Position numbers and translations under genes: made by a program
Part shown: in pieces, positions 34,314 to 47,200 of the stretch
How positions within the stretch are numbered: position 1 is the first letter of the stretch
How the letters are laid out: every line of letters starts with the position of its first letter
Assembly: GCF_003073045.1 (NCBI RefSeq)
Contig: NC_037593.1
Span: 12,222,735-12,286,734, forward strand
Origin: Pomacea canaliculata
Lineage: Eukaryota > Mollusca > Gastropoda > Architaenioglossa > Ampullariidae
DNA length: 64,000 bases
Reading direction: 5' to 3'
Notes under the pieces: model-generated
The model's database searches: none
What the model saw: only the letters and a program-made list of their open reading frames with translations
Told to the model about the DNA's origin: nothing

Positions 34314-37071
34314 TTAGCCAGTATTGTATCCATAACGACTGGCCAGTAAGCCGATCAGCACCCAAAGACACGCAGTGGTAGTGACCTGAGATGACCCGGA
34401 TATCGAGTACATTGACCCTTCGCACCGCGGGCCTGCGATGTCGTTGGTGCACGTGCACAGCGTGGTCTTGTTGTTCAAGGTGCCCGTATGTAGGCCTCGG
34501 CTGCCATAGCAACACAGTGTAAGTACATAGGATTCACATTTGACACTCGGGGAGTCCAGACACATGGCATTGTAGGAGCAGACCTCGCCTGCAACAACGA
34601 CACCAAGACATACAATATTTCATAAATAAAAAGTTGATTCAATCTGACCTCCTTCGCATCCCATTTCAGCCCACCTCATGAAGTCGAGGTTGACTAGCAT
34701 TCTTACTTTCATTACAGCAAAGATCGCACTGTGGTGAGCAGTCGGGAGGGTTACCTACCTGTGGAGTTGTAGTATCCCACATCAGGAACGACGTAGGCTC
34801 CAGGCTGTGGACCAGGAACCGAGGTGTTGGCGCACCTGCAGCCGATGGACTCGTAGTCTTCTTTGTAGGCGGCGAAGTAGTAGGTGCTGTTAGGATGTCG
34901 ACAGCACAGCGACAACACCTGCCTCGTGTTGGAGTCGTCGTTCTTGTAGAAGGTCAGGCTCGGCGAGAACCCTTGACACACTGACCCGCTCTCACACCAA
35001 CGACCTGAAATGACCGAGAGATCAGTCAAACATCAGGATTTGTAAGTCGAAATATTTGACTGGTTATAAAATGATAACGGACAGACCGATCGACAGACAG
35101 ACAGACAGACCAAGAAAAATAAGTACATGAAAAAGATCCAAGCTCTCACCAAAGCCATTGGTGCTCTTGGCCCAGAGGCGAGTTCTGTCCACAGCAGAGC
35201 CCTCCTGTCCGTGCAGACTGCAACTACAGACGACATGAGGGATTGTTCCTTGGACGACCTGCACGTAGGGGGTGACTAGGAGGTTGGGGCAGCAGTAGGT
35301 CACATCAACATTGTTGGTTCCACCAGCAACAACCGTGGTGTTGGCTCCGGCTGGGCAGGCGGCATTCGTCAAACACCCTGTGACACGGAGAGACGACAGG
35401 TGAGTGTGTGACCTTTATACTAGGACCTATGTTATCCTACCTTGTTCGCTATTTGACTTTAGCAAAATAGGAACTGTACATCTTCCTCTGTTAAACTTAA
35501 CACAAACAAATAAATACATTAAGGCACGCCTACATGCACACACACACACAAACAAACAAATAAATACATGAAGGCACGCCCACATGCACACGCGCGCTTT
35601 CAGTCTCCTCACGTTGTTCCGTGGATGCAACGGGCTTCAGGGTGGCGTTGCACTTCTCGCCCCAGAACTCGTTGCTGCACGTGCAGCCCGTGGTGCTGGC
35701 GTTGAGATTTTTGGTGTAGATGCCGCGGCTGCTGTAGCAGCAGTAGACTACGTTGTCGCCCTGACACTTGAGGCTGGGTACATCGTCACACAGCGCGTCG
35801 TACAGGCACGGCTCACCTGGGAAGAAGAAGAGACACTACCAACATGTAACATGAGACTAAACTCGTCTGTGTGGTGTAATGGATCTACAAATGTATGAAC
35901 TTTCACTAAAAAAAAGATCCGCGATAGCAATTTTGTTTTCATGAAAATCACCCAAACAAGTAGAGAATCGACTCTAACGACTGTACCGACTCCAACAAAA
36001 GTTCGACAGGCAATGCCTTTGTGTGCAATTTCATGAAGACGACAGGGCGAGTGTGGAGCTCAGTGTGTATTGATAAGGATTCGTGACGAAAAAAAAAATG
36101 GACTTAATGAAGAGTTTTCTGTTGTGTACAGACCAATACCGTTACTGCCTAACAACAGTCCAAACTGACAGTTTGCGTGGAACTCACCTGAAGAGTTGTA
36201 ATCTCCAGACAAGGGGACGACGTAGGCACCTGGAGGCAGAACCGGTGCTGAGTTGTTGTTGCATCGGCAAATGATATTGTCAGGGAAGCTGAAAACGGAC
36301 TCAGAACTCTTCCAGGAGTTGCTGCAGCAAAACGTAACATTCCAGCTCTTCTGTGAAAGGGTAGTACGAGAATGACCTTTGGGGCACTGGCTTTCTCCAG
36401 TTAAACACATGCGACCTGCAAACAAGACGACCGCAGAATTTCATCTTTCTGTCTGCAGAACATTTGCGCACACTAAAGCTTACATCCTCAATGTCTTTGA
36501 ACGAAATACTTGGAAGACATTGCGAACTTTGACCGGCTCCAGAAGTGAGGGACGTTCGTGCCTCAGTCATGCTTGCGATGCCTTAACCGGAAGTTCCGAA
36601 CTATGGTTTTCTGCGCAAATTTTTAATGTACGTAATTAAAAAAAGTGTTTATGTACCTACGTGCATGTGTGTATATCTATATCTATCTATATCGTTCGTA
36701 TGTTTATGGATATTCATGTAACTGCATATTTAGATTGTGTATGTTTGTGTATTTATGTACAGTATGTGTTTTCGTGGTCGTGTGTACACGTTTGTGTATG
36801 TTTGTGTGCTCTATATTCTGTGTGTGAACACACCTGGTGTGTCAGACACTGCGAGCCTCACCTTCACCCATGGTGTAGTCGGCCCAGTTCTTCGCTCTCG
36901 TAGCAGGAGATACACAATCGCACGAGCTGTTAAGAAACCGGCTGGGCCACCTGGTGTCGTCACTGCAGCAGTACGTCACGTTATCTACAGTGTAATTATG
37001 CGTAGCGTTGTAGCATACATCACCTGACAGACAATCTTGCCCTATTGAAAACCCTGGAATGATAATAAAGA

Positions 37072-37121
<50 letters not shown>

Positions 37122-37365
37122 CACTCATTCATTTTGATGACATCAAACAGACATGCAGAGAAGGGAAAATATGTAAAACTTATGTAAAGTTTCAGATTGA
37201 ATATATCGGACATGCCAAATCCTGGCTCCAACCATACGCGGAATACAACCAAATATTTAATCTCGTTATTTAAAGAAGACAAAATAAAAAAATAAATACA
37301 ACTTTGCACTTACTCATCGACAGAGCAAACACTGCACACAGAGCAATGATGACAGTGACGGCCAT
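34314..37365 (-). CDS. G5: long-form cysteine-rich protein, A-B-C-A'-B'-C' with hydrophobic tail
   Basis: Seven coding exons on the minus strand: signal peptide 37365-37314, A 37053-36862, B 36415-36188, C 35816-35613, A' 35377-35150, B' 35004-34759, C' 34588-34314 with TAA stop. The sum is 1,425 nt, 474 residues, all introns phase 1 with good donors. Leader MAVTVIIALCAVFALSM. Cysteine counts are exactly 6-6-8-6-6-8, making this the cleanest member. Typical motifs: K-N-W-A-D-Y-T-M-G-E-G at the end of A, P-P-G-A-Y-V-V-P-L in B, C-T-C-S-N-E-F-W-G-E-K-C in C. After C' comes SISGSSQ, then a moderately hydrophobic run (ACLWVLIGLLAS) and a short polar end: a probable GPI signal, though weaker than in G2. 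Very close to G6 in C'. Function unknown. Confidence 0.9.
37073..37121. repeat. CAT trinucleotide microsatellite in G5 intron 1
   Basis: About 16 uninterrupted CAT units, about 20 nt from the exon A acceptor of G5, between the likely branch region and upstream intron. Confidence 0.97.
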
Positions 37366-40300
37366 TTTGGTAGCGACAAGGCGTCCTGCACTAGCTTTCT
37401 TGTCGCGGACTTCTCAACACAAATCGTAGAATTAACGGCGAGATTAGACCCTAGTGGTGGCCTTGTAACAGTCGACAGGACTTTCAGGTCATGTGACCGT
37501 AACCCGCAAGCTACGGCTTAATCTCTCCAGCACGTCCCCGTGATACCAAGCAAGGCGGGTGAGCAGCCCACCCGGCCAAGCGTCACATGTAGGTTACTTC
37601 AATCCCGACGCTCGCGAATGTCGTCCAATATTTTGTTTCTAGTCAGCTCCACACAACACTTTCCTGCGCGTTATTGAGTTCCAAGTTGTGCAATACCTGT
37701 TCTCAGGTGTGACGTATGCGTGCTACCTGCGGATGCAGGTGTGAAATCTGGTCTCCGGGTGTAGCCGCACCGTAGCGCAGTAACACCGAGACTGAACGAG
37801 TTGCTCACAAAGCGAGAGATTGACCAACAAACCAGCCAATCACGGAGCGCGTGACGAGCTTCCCACTTCCGATAATTCAGTCACGCATGCGCAGACTTCT
37901 TCCTATTCACACCGCATAGCGTATTCAGCGTAAACGCATATAACCATCTGTTACAGGCAGATAAAGGCTCCTTACTGGTGTCATAGTCATGTAAATACTT
38001 AGGGTAACGGTCAAATGTCATATTAATCAACCTTGCCAAGTCGTTCAGCGATTACTTTCTAGAAGAAATTTATTTAATTTTTTAAGCTATGACGTGCAGT
38101 CTACAGTCTGTTGCACCACAAACATGGTCGTGACTGTGTCTGTGTAGCACAGGTGGAACATTCAGCTTTGAAAAGACTTTAGATAAGGTTATTGATGAGG
38201 AACGGCTGGGTGTGTGCACAGCTGACGAGACAGCGGTATCGAGCGCAATGACTCACATCAACTCATGGCCGACCGAAGAAAGATGTTGATTATCAAATCA
38301 GCTGCATTGTCATCGAGAATGGTTTGTCATTGAGAACTAGATATCATCGCTGACAAAGCCCGAAACATTTATTAGTTCTCTTTCGAACAATTTAAACTCA
38401 TTAATGCAATTAGTTCATAATTTTGCTGTCTTCAGCCCTCATCTTATTGACTCAATAATAATAATGATGATGATGTTCGTGAGAGCAGCATTGATTTATT
38501 AATCGCACACAACGCTGTTGACAGAGCAGCTGTTTGAAGAAGATATCTCTCCTCGCCCACGGGTAGATAGGGTGAATGGCTAAGATCAGTACACGGGTAC
38601 TTGCTGATTCCTTCTCTAGACAGATGGGAGGTGGCCCATGGGATTGCCTTCCCTGGTGACGGTTGCTCCTTCAGTTCACAGCCTTCACCCGTCAAACAAG
38701 TCTGAATATTTGCTTTCCGCTCACATCGTTCCTCTTTCAGTGTCGCATACCTCAGGGTATTATATCAACACATCTTAGGTAGGCGAGCTCCATTGAAAAA
38801 TAGGTTGCATGCATCTGAGACCTGACAGTGAGGTGAATAGAAAAAATAAAATAAAGAAGACTGTGTGCAGCGACTGGCTTGCTGTCAGTATCGAGGTTAT
38901 AGCACACACTGACTCATTCCTATTTTGTGTCCAGTATGTTTTATCCTACACATTCAAGAAATTATCTGTTGCCTCTAATGACAATGAAAAGGCTTTCATT
39001 CAATCGATTAAATAAATAGGAATGTGTCCTGTCTGTTTTGTTAAATGAAAGTAAAATATGGATCACATCTATGTGAATATACAAACTTCACTGACGGACT
39101 GAAACAGTGAGAGTGCAGCCCTGTATAATTTTCCCTATACATATCAATAAAAATCTGATATTAAAAGGAAAATATTTTCTTCTGGATTTGGTTTTGTTTG
39201 AATAATCCATGGAGGTGAAAATGTAATCTAGTTATAGGAAATTCAAAGGTGTATTAGCTATTGATTAATGCTAACCAACTAATTTATGATAAATTATCTT
39301 ATAAAGTGTATAAAATTATGTATGATTTATGTGAAAATAAGTATCTGATATTAAAATGAAGTTATTTCCTAGTAGATTTGGTTTTTTTAAAGTGAGCCAA
39401 GGAGTTTAAAATGTAAATATATATATATGAAAAGTAAGATAAACAAAGGCACAAGTAACAAATAATTGTAATCATTGAGTCAATTCAAAAGTATTTTCAC
39501 CGCCTTGTTGTTATCCACACAAGGAAACTTATATTAACAACACTTCTGACAACATTTCTCAGAACAAGTGTTTCTTATATACCAAAGTCACCGAGACACC
39601 TGTCTTCGACCGGCTTGCTTTCGGTGTAGAGAAGGAACAAAACATGTTCACGTGGCCTCACTTGACAATATGCTCGACAATGAAGGCGTGATGTTTGAGT
39701 GAAGGGTGAGATAAAGAAATAGGCGGTTTTTAGCTTCCCTAAACCTTCCTTATTCGCTCTTTCTCTCTCTCATATCCGCTCTTCTAAGATACTCAGTCAT
39801 TGTACATTGTCAGCGTAATATAATGATTTTTTTCTGCGTAGGATTCTCTCCATTTAGAACCGCCATTAACATTTTATAACGAAGAAACTAATCCTACGTA
39901 GCAACATATCTTCCCCTATATGAAAAGAATAATCTTGCCAAATGTTGTGAAAATTGTACAAACATGCTGTGGAGTTCTGCGTGATTGTCAACCAATCCAC
40001 CCTTACACACCATCAAACAAACAGCGCCTCGTTCTGCTTTATTGACTAGATTTACTTAACCCTAGATGTCACTGAACAATCTTTAGTTCAAAGGTCAATA
40101 TATACAGGGAGATAACAAGGGAGCGTATAAGAGATTTTTCCTTTTGTGCAATAGTTAGCAAGTTGATTAAGTCTTAATTATGCCTCATTACCTGCCATGT
40201 GCAGTATTCAGTTCAACACTTAAAAAAAGAATCCTCAGACAGTTCTATTGTGATAATAGTAGGTGTACAGAGAAACTCTTGCTTTAACATTCCTGGCAGG

Positions 40301-41155
40301 TAAAATAAACAACTTTAAAGTAAAACAAACAAACAAATCAAAAAACAAAAAATAAAAATGGCTGCAGATAACTACAAGCAGCACATTTGTTCACATTGTA
40401 GAAGATGTCACACGGTCAAATCCCGCACACTGTGCATATGTCTCAACATTTAAAATGTCAGGAATGAACTTTCTATCTTGTTTTTTTTTTAACATAATAC
40501 TGACATATATACACACAAATAATACAATGTCATCTACCTATGTTTCGATCACAAACATTATTTACATTTTTCATTGCCCCTGAGAATTTCACTGTTTAAT
40601 GGCTTTATAATTTAAATAATGAAATATTTGTAATAAATCTTGTTTGATGTCTTTATCTACAGTAACGAGAAAGCAAGGCATGTTGTACTTGTAACATTTG
40701 ATGATGAAGTATCCATAATCTTTATCACATAAACTCTGCTTATTGCTTTTTTACCCTGAACACGTCACTACATACTTGTCTCCCTTTGTTATCGTCCCTT
40801 TCCGTTGCCAGAATTTAGAAGATGTGCGACTCGAATTTTTGCCAGTTCATTATAGAAACCAGTGATCATACTCTATGCTGATTGGTTTAACGATGATAAG
40901 CACATTAACAGCCTTGTTAGATATCAATATTATTATTGTTCTAAACGTTGCAAGGATTTTCGTCTGTATACCTAAAACAACTGCATTTCATGACTGTTTT
41001 GAAGTTTCAAATGGATAAGAGACAATAAATGGAAATATTTAATTGCACAGTAGTAGGCCAGCTATGATGCCGTTTACAATGTATTATAGTATACTATGGT
41101 CATTTCCTGTTGTTGTACAAGCAGTGCTCATCACCTCAATTCAATAAAAGATTGG
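37366..41155. other. G6-G5 intergenic region, no gene recognised
   Basis: The first 600 bp upstream of G5 is relatively CpG-rich and contains AGCCAATCACGGAGCG (37,834-37,849), a CCAAT-type site shared with the region upstream of G6. The rest is AT-rich, with no convincing exon, tRNA or mobile element identified. Confidence 0.5.
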
Positions 41156-41161
41156 TTTATT
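41156..41161 (-). terminator. Candidate polyadenylation signal of G6
   Basis: AATAAA on the minus strand, 118 bp beyond the G6 stop codon. It is the nearest canonical hexamer downstream of that gene. Confidence 0.45.
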
Positions 41162-41278
41162 CGTTCGTTATGACGGGACAGAGATCTTGTGATGAAATGG
41201 TCTCCGTATTATTGTACCTTCGTCATGCCTGATTGCTGAACTGTACTAATTGTCCGATGCTTTCCATTTAATTCATAT

Positions 41279-44200
41279 CTAGTCATTATTGTATCCACTG
41301 TATCCAAGGAGAAAGGTCACTAGCCCTGCCAGTCCCCACATGCCGGCGGTCGCTGTAATCTGAGATGACCCGGAAATCGAATACATTGACCCCTCGCACC
41401 GCGGGCCTGCGATGTCGTTTGTGCACGTACAGGATGGGGTGTTGTTCTTCAGGCTACCCGTATGTATGCCACGGCTGCCATAGCAACACAACGTAAGTTG
41501 AGTTGATTCACATTTGACGCTGGGGTAGTCGTCACACTTGGCATTGTAGGAACAGACCTCGCCTACAGAAGGAAAAAGACACAAGTTTATTGAAAAATAC
41601 AGGTTAGATCAATAAACTACCCTCGCCTTGTTTACCTTGAGCTATCCTAACCCATAAATCCTAAATATTGCACAACTGCAGCTCTTGGTTTTAGTTTTCA
41701 GAAGGTGACCGACTTTTACTTCGGAGTGGGTTAGAAAAAGGCGGCAGAACATGTGGGGCCAATTGTATAACAAATTTGTAATTTTTAACAATTTTAGGGT
41801 AAGGCCTAAATCTAGTTAGTTAAAACAATTATATAAAGACCTTTTGAAACATGTCAGAGAAGAAAATCTCCAGCAGAACCCCTACACCACTGCCTTCCCT
41901 GCCGTACATGCATATTCCTCCTCGCCAATGTTCTCTCCATCTTGAAGTCAAAGACTCAGGCTCTCAATCTGTCTCTCGCAGAAGCTCAGTGGACAAGGAG
42001 TGGGGTGGCCTACCTGTGGAGTTGTAGTACCCAGCATCCGGCACAACGTAGGCGCCAGGCTCTGTCCAGGGAACCCAGGTCTTGGTGCATCGGCAGCCAA
42101 TGGAGTCGTAGTCGTCCTTGTAGGCGGTGAAGTAGCAGGTGCTTTTGGGTTTCCGACAACACAGCGACAGGGTCTCCACGGTGCTGGAGTTGTCACCCTT
42201 GTAAAATGTCAGGCTCGAGGAGAACTGTTCGCAGACTGACCCGCTCTCACACCAACGGCCTGACATGAGAAAGACCGATCATGAATCAACCTTCCCTTGA
42301 TTCGTTGTGCGGAATTCTCACAACCCACTCTCACACGCGATCGGCCCTAAAATTATGATGGCACAGTCAGATGAAAAAAGGCAGAGACATAAAAATACTT
42401 TTTTAGAAAAAAGAAAGACAAAGACTGGCATCAGTCATGCAGTCAGGATGGGGCAGCGTTATGTTTTCGAGCGTTCCAGAATAATAATCACACGCGTTCG
42501 TTCTTGAAAAAGCACATCCCTACCATAGTTGCTGGTGAGGGCGGCCCACATTCGAACTTTGTCTTCAGTGGACCCTTCCTGTCCGTGCAGACTGCAAGTG
42601 CAGATGACTAGAGGAGTAGCTCCGCGAACAACTTGCACGTAGGGCGTGACCTGCAGGTCGGGACAACAGTAGGTCACGTTCACGTTGCTGGTACCGCTCG
42701 TGACAACTGTCATGTTGGCTCCGGCCGGACAGGCAGCGTCCTTCAGGCAACCTGTGATATCAACCCAGATCTGACCTTTATCTATTAACTTCTTTAATGT
42801 TCTTTAATTAATGTTCTTTAATTACCCATTTACTACAGACAGATAAAAGTTACATATGCAGAAGGAGCGGATGTGAAAAACGACAAAGTTAACCCCTCGT
42901 TAACTCTGTATTGGGACTTCGAGTTCAAAGCGACTCTGTAAAAGCTTTGTCTTGTGTCCGCGGCAACTGTATTTAATTTAGTGACCAGGGCTGTGTTCTT
43001 GAACCTTCAACGACTGTTGTTACCTTGGGAGTACACGTTCACAAACAGTTTTCCTCCCTCAAGTTCCGGATGTTGATTTCAGGAGAAAAAACTCAATACT
43101 AGCTCATGACTGAAATTCAAAGTATTTAGCTTTTTGAGACTTGTAATAAGTAATTTTTTGTACAATTAGCAGCTTGCGTGTTGAACTGAATTTAGAATTA
43201 TTAGCTAACTTAAAGGGATTCACTGTCCTTAGTGTTTATGGGAAAGTGAACTTTAGTTTGTTTTAAAATTTGTTCAGTGAGTATGCTTTTCTTTAATCCT
43301 TATGTTGTATCTGTACTGAAGTAAGCATAACCTGCAGAGACCAATGTAGTTTTGTCTTGTTTTAGAACAAAAGAACACGAAAAAGTCTGGATAAATGCGT
43401 GGGTGGAGTTAGTTCACATGGGAGTATCCTTGACAAATCACCCAACACAGAAAGAGGTAAAACTCGCTACGTAACATTTGTACACAAATACAAATAAAGA
43501 ACACACTGTCCTAGCTCTCCTAATGGCCAAGGCTTTCACCTAAGTGTCTCCATGTACAATCATGACGTCAGTGTTGATGACCTCTTTCTGTGCAAGGTGA
43601 TGTTTGTAGGCGTGTGTCTCGAGAACCCAATGTGGTTATTCACCCAGAGTTTGGGAAAAAGTAAGCTAGTACCCTATACCGAGCTTTACCTTGTCATTAA
43701 AAACGATTTTGTACCCACTAGATCTTCAAGTTCTTCTGATCACAGACTGGATGCCCCATGTGTGCACTGCACTAAGAAACAAAAATGTATGTGCATAGAC
43801 AAGTTCGAGTCTTCTTACTTTGTTCGGTGGATGGGACGGGCTGGACATTGGAGGCGCACCTGTCGCCCCAAAAGTCGTTGCTGCACGTGCAGCCCGTAGT
43901 GTTGTCCTGGAGGTTTTTGGTGTGGATGCCGCGGCTGTTGTAGCAGCAGTAGACCGCGTTGTCCCCCTCACACTTCAGGCTGGGGTTGTCGTCACATAAA
44001 GCGCCATACAGACACAGTTCACCTGCAATGTGCCAAGAGTTTTTCTAGAAAATTTGCAGGCCAGCTGGACCCAGTGTGGACGGGCGGCAAATGTCGACAT
44101 GTTGACAACTGTCTCCAAGACTTTCTTCCATATTCTCCATAGAAAAACACGAACGTCTTTAAAACTTAGAATCCCCATTCTGAGAATGGTTCTGTTCAAA

Positions 44201-47200
44201 CCAAACCCGAAATACCCAGGGTGTACATCTCCAGCAAAGGAACCCTCTGAACTGATTCCGACAAGAATTATTGAAATACTTACACCACAACCCATGATTG
44301 TTTTCTGAATCCGGTTACCATTGGTTCTGTATTTTGGTAACACATTGCGCAACTAACTCCAAATAAAGAAAAGAAAAGAAAAGAAAAGAAAAGAAAAAAA
44401 AGAAAAGAAAAGAAAGAAAAGAAAAGAAAAGAAAAGAAAAGAAAAAAACAAAATTTCAGAGTGATTACACAACTAGCTGCTGGTCATGTAGATTTGCTTC
44501 TTCCTAACACCTTTAGTATAAGAACAGAATCAAAACGAGTAAATAAGAGTGAAGGACTGGAGGATGAAAGAAGGAATGAGGGTTAGGCGTAAGTCGAAGA
44601 AGGTTGGGGATGAGGGTGGCGAGGGCAGAGGGTATGGGAGAGAAAAAAATTAGCGATGGTGACGACAGTTAATCCCATCTTGTCGGATCATGCAAATAAT
44701 GTCCACCAGAATCAATAAAAATTGTTTATGTGAGGAAAACTGTTGAAACACCGGCCTGAGTCAATCGGCTTTAAGCTGAATTACGAGTTCGAACTGTAAA
44801 CAAACATCTGCTGCACCTGGGGGAATTTCGAACCACAGCTGTTTATATTGTGAAAAAAATCTGTCGACGAGATTTCTTGTTTGTTTGCCAGGAATTTTAA
44901 ATTTTGAGGTTGTTTATTAAGCACTCAGGAAAACATGCTTAACAAAACAGATATCAAAGTTCTCTAAAAAAACTAAATAGCTGAAAGACTAGGCCACCTG
45001 TACTTGAGGGTACAAAAATGTGAGTGTTATTCAATACAAATAAATCTTATGATCTGAGATTTTAAAAAAAAAATATGAGACACAGCAGCAGCGAGGGCTT
45101 GCCGTTGAGACTGGTCTTGAGGCCTGACAAGCAGGTAAAGACATGGGGCGACCTGTCCATTCCTTCAGTATAGTCAGCCGCTGGCTTTTTTCTGTTTACC
45201 TCGTAGTCTTCGTCCCTGGAGGACTGTCCTTTGGTGTCATGCCTAGCGAGGTATCCGAATCATGCCAGAAGCATACCAGAAAATCAAACTGAAAACTTTG
45301 GTCCAACCCACCTGAAGAGTTGTACTCTCCGGACGGTGGGACGACGTAAGCGCCTGGAGGTGAGGTCGGAGATGGGTGGTTCATACATCGACAACCCACG
45401 TAGTCAGGGGCCGTGGTGTTGATGACGGTAACTACGCAGTAGCGGGCGTTGGGGCAGCAGTACACCAGGGGCTGGGAGTTAATCATCAGACTGAGTGGCA
45501 CACCGTGACAAGAGTCGTTGCCAAACAAACACATGCGACCTGTGAACATGACAGTTGGAGTGTGACTTAACGCTCTTTCTCTCCGTCAGGCGAGTGAACA
45601 AAACAGTTAATGCAGACCATAAGCAAAGTAATATAGCCTGGAAGTGGAAAAATGCGGCCCATAAACAAAGTTACACAATCCACAACAAAAATAATGCTGT
45701 CCGAAAACAAAGTAATACAGGTTGTATGCAAAATGTCCTTAACCCCACTTTGCCACAGTGATTCAAGATAATGTAAAATAATATTATTACAGGCGATAAA
45801 AATAGATACAAATACAGCAGTTTGTTTTTGAAGTGAAATTCGAGTATGTGTATAGGTTTGTGTACTTGTGTGCAGCGCAGGTTTACCATCAGGAAAGCTT
45901 TGCATCACACGAATGGTGCAATAAGTGATTGGAATGTGGAATAAAATTTAACTAACCAGGCCAGGTGCTGATACTTAAATATCCAATTTTAAGGCTAACT
46001 TTAGATTTAAAGACCTACTAAAAATTACACGTGTTGCTGTACATATTTATTGTTCATTTACAGAATAAACGTACAAAAAGACAGCTTACATGTGAATAAA
46101 ATTCAACTGAGATAGTTCTGTCTCAATAATATGCAACGATTGTGTGATCCTAATGTCCTTAGAAAGTTCTTTGTATCGTTTGTAATGTGACCATTTGTTG
46201 TTGACCAGGCACTACCTGCATTTTTCCAGTTTGTCTATCCTCTGACTTTTAATTTAATTTAATATCGCTCAGCATCACATCCAGAACAGGCTGCATTCGT
46301 TTTGCTGACCAACCATTCCGTGTGAATTTACTAGAAGTAAATTATTAGATCTACACATTTAAACACTGTGTAGTTTAAAAACTGATCTTTAAAATTATTA
46401 TAAATCATTTTTCTGGATTTGTAATTACATATAAACAGGTTTGTGAACAGCATGTAAAAGTGCGGAAACCACCCGAGAATGCTCCGGGGGCTTGGTTGGG
46501 GAGGGAGAATCTGTCGAGAGTAGGTTAAAATTGACATTCTGGGCAAGGAAAGACATCGTTGAGCATGTCATCGTAAAGTTGTTGAATGTGACAGTTGGGG
46601 CAATCCAGCAAGGATCTTTCGCGAATGTTTATCAATGAGTATTTCTGCTACGTGTAAAGGACGGATGTAGAGCGACCATGCACTGCTTATCATCCTCGCA
46701 GTGTGTGATTGAGCGGTCATCACCTTTCTCCATCGTTTCGTCGGCCCACTTCTTTGTTTCTTCTGCAGGCGTCAGACACTCACAGGCCCCTTGTTGAGTC
46801 ACGCTTGGCGATCTCGTGATGTCACTGCAGCAGTACGCGACGTTTCCAACAGTCTGATTAGACGTGGAATGGACGCATGCGTCATCCGTCAAACAATCTT
46901 GCCCAGCTGCCAATCCTGATAGTTAAAAAACAGAGAGACGAGACATTAAAGAACACGCCCAGACAGAGAGGACAAGCAGAAAATCAGTTTAATAGTTCGA
47001 GACTTTAGCGCAGTTTTTACTTCTTTCACTCAGTTGCTTCGTATCAGATGGTCGCCCAACCGTCTCCGGAGGGCACTGGGAAAGCTGGTGTTTTTACGCC
47101 ATCCACCTATGAGGGAATTAATCGCGATTCATAATAATCACTGATTCAGACACCAGATTAACAGCGTGTTTGAGAATGTATTGGTGTCTAGTGCCATCAG

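Noticed and set aside
19829-35898. Recurring plus-strand frames with Ala/Val-rich peptides (near 20,000, 26,150, 30,900 and 35,650)
   Set aside because: They are antisense to the C exons of G2-G5 and look alike only because the sense exons are paralogous.
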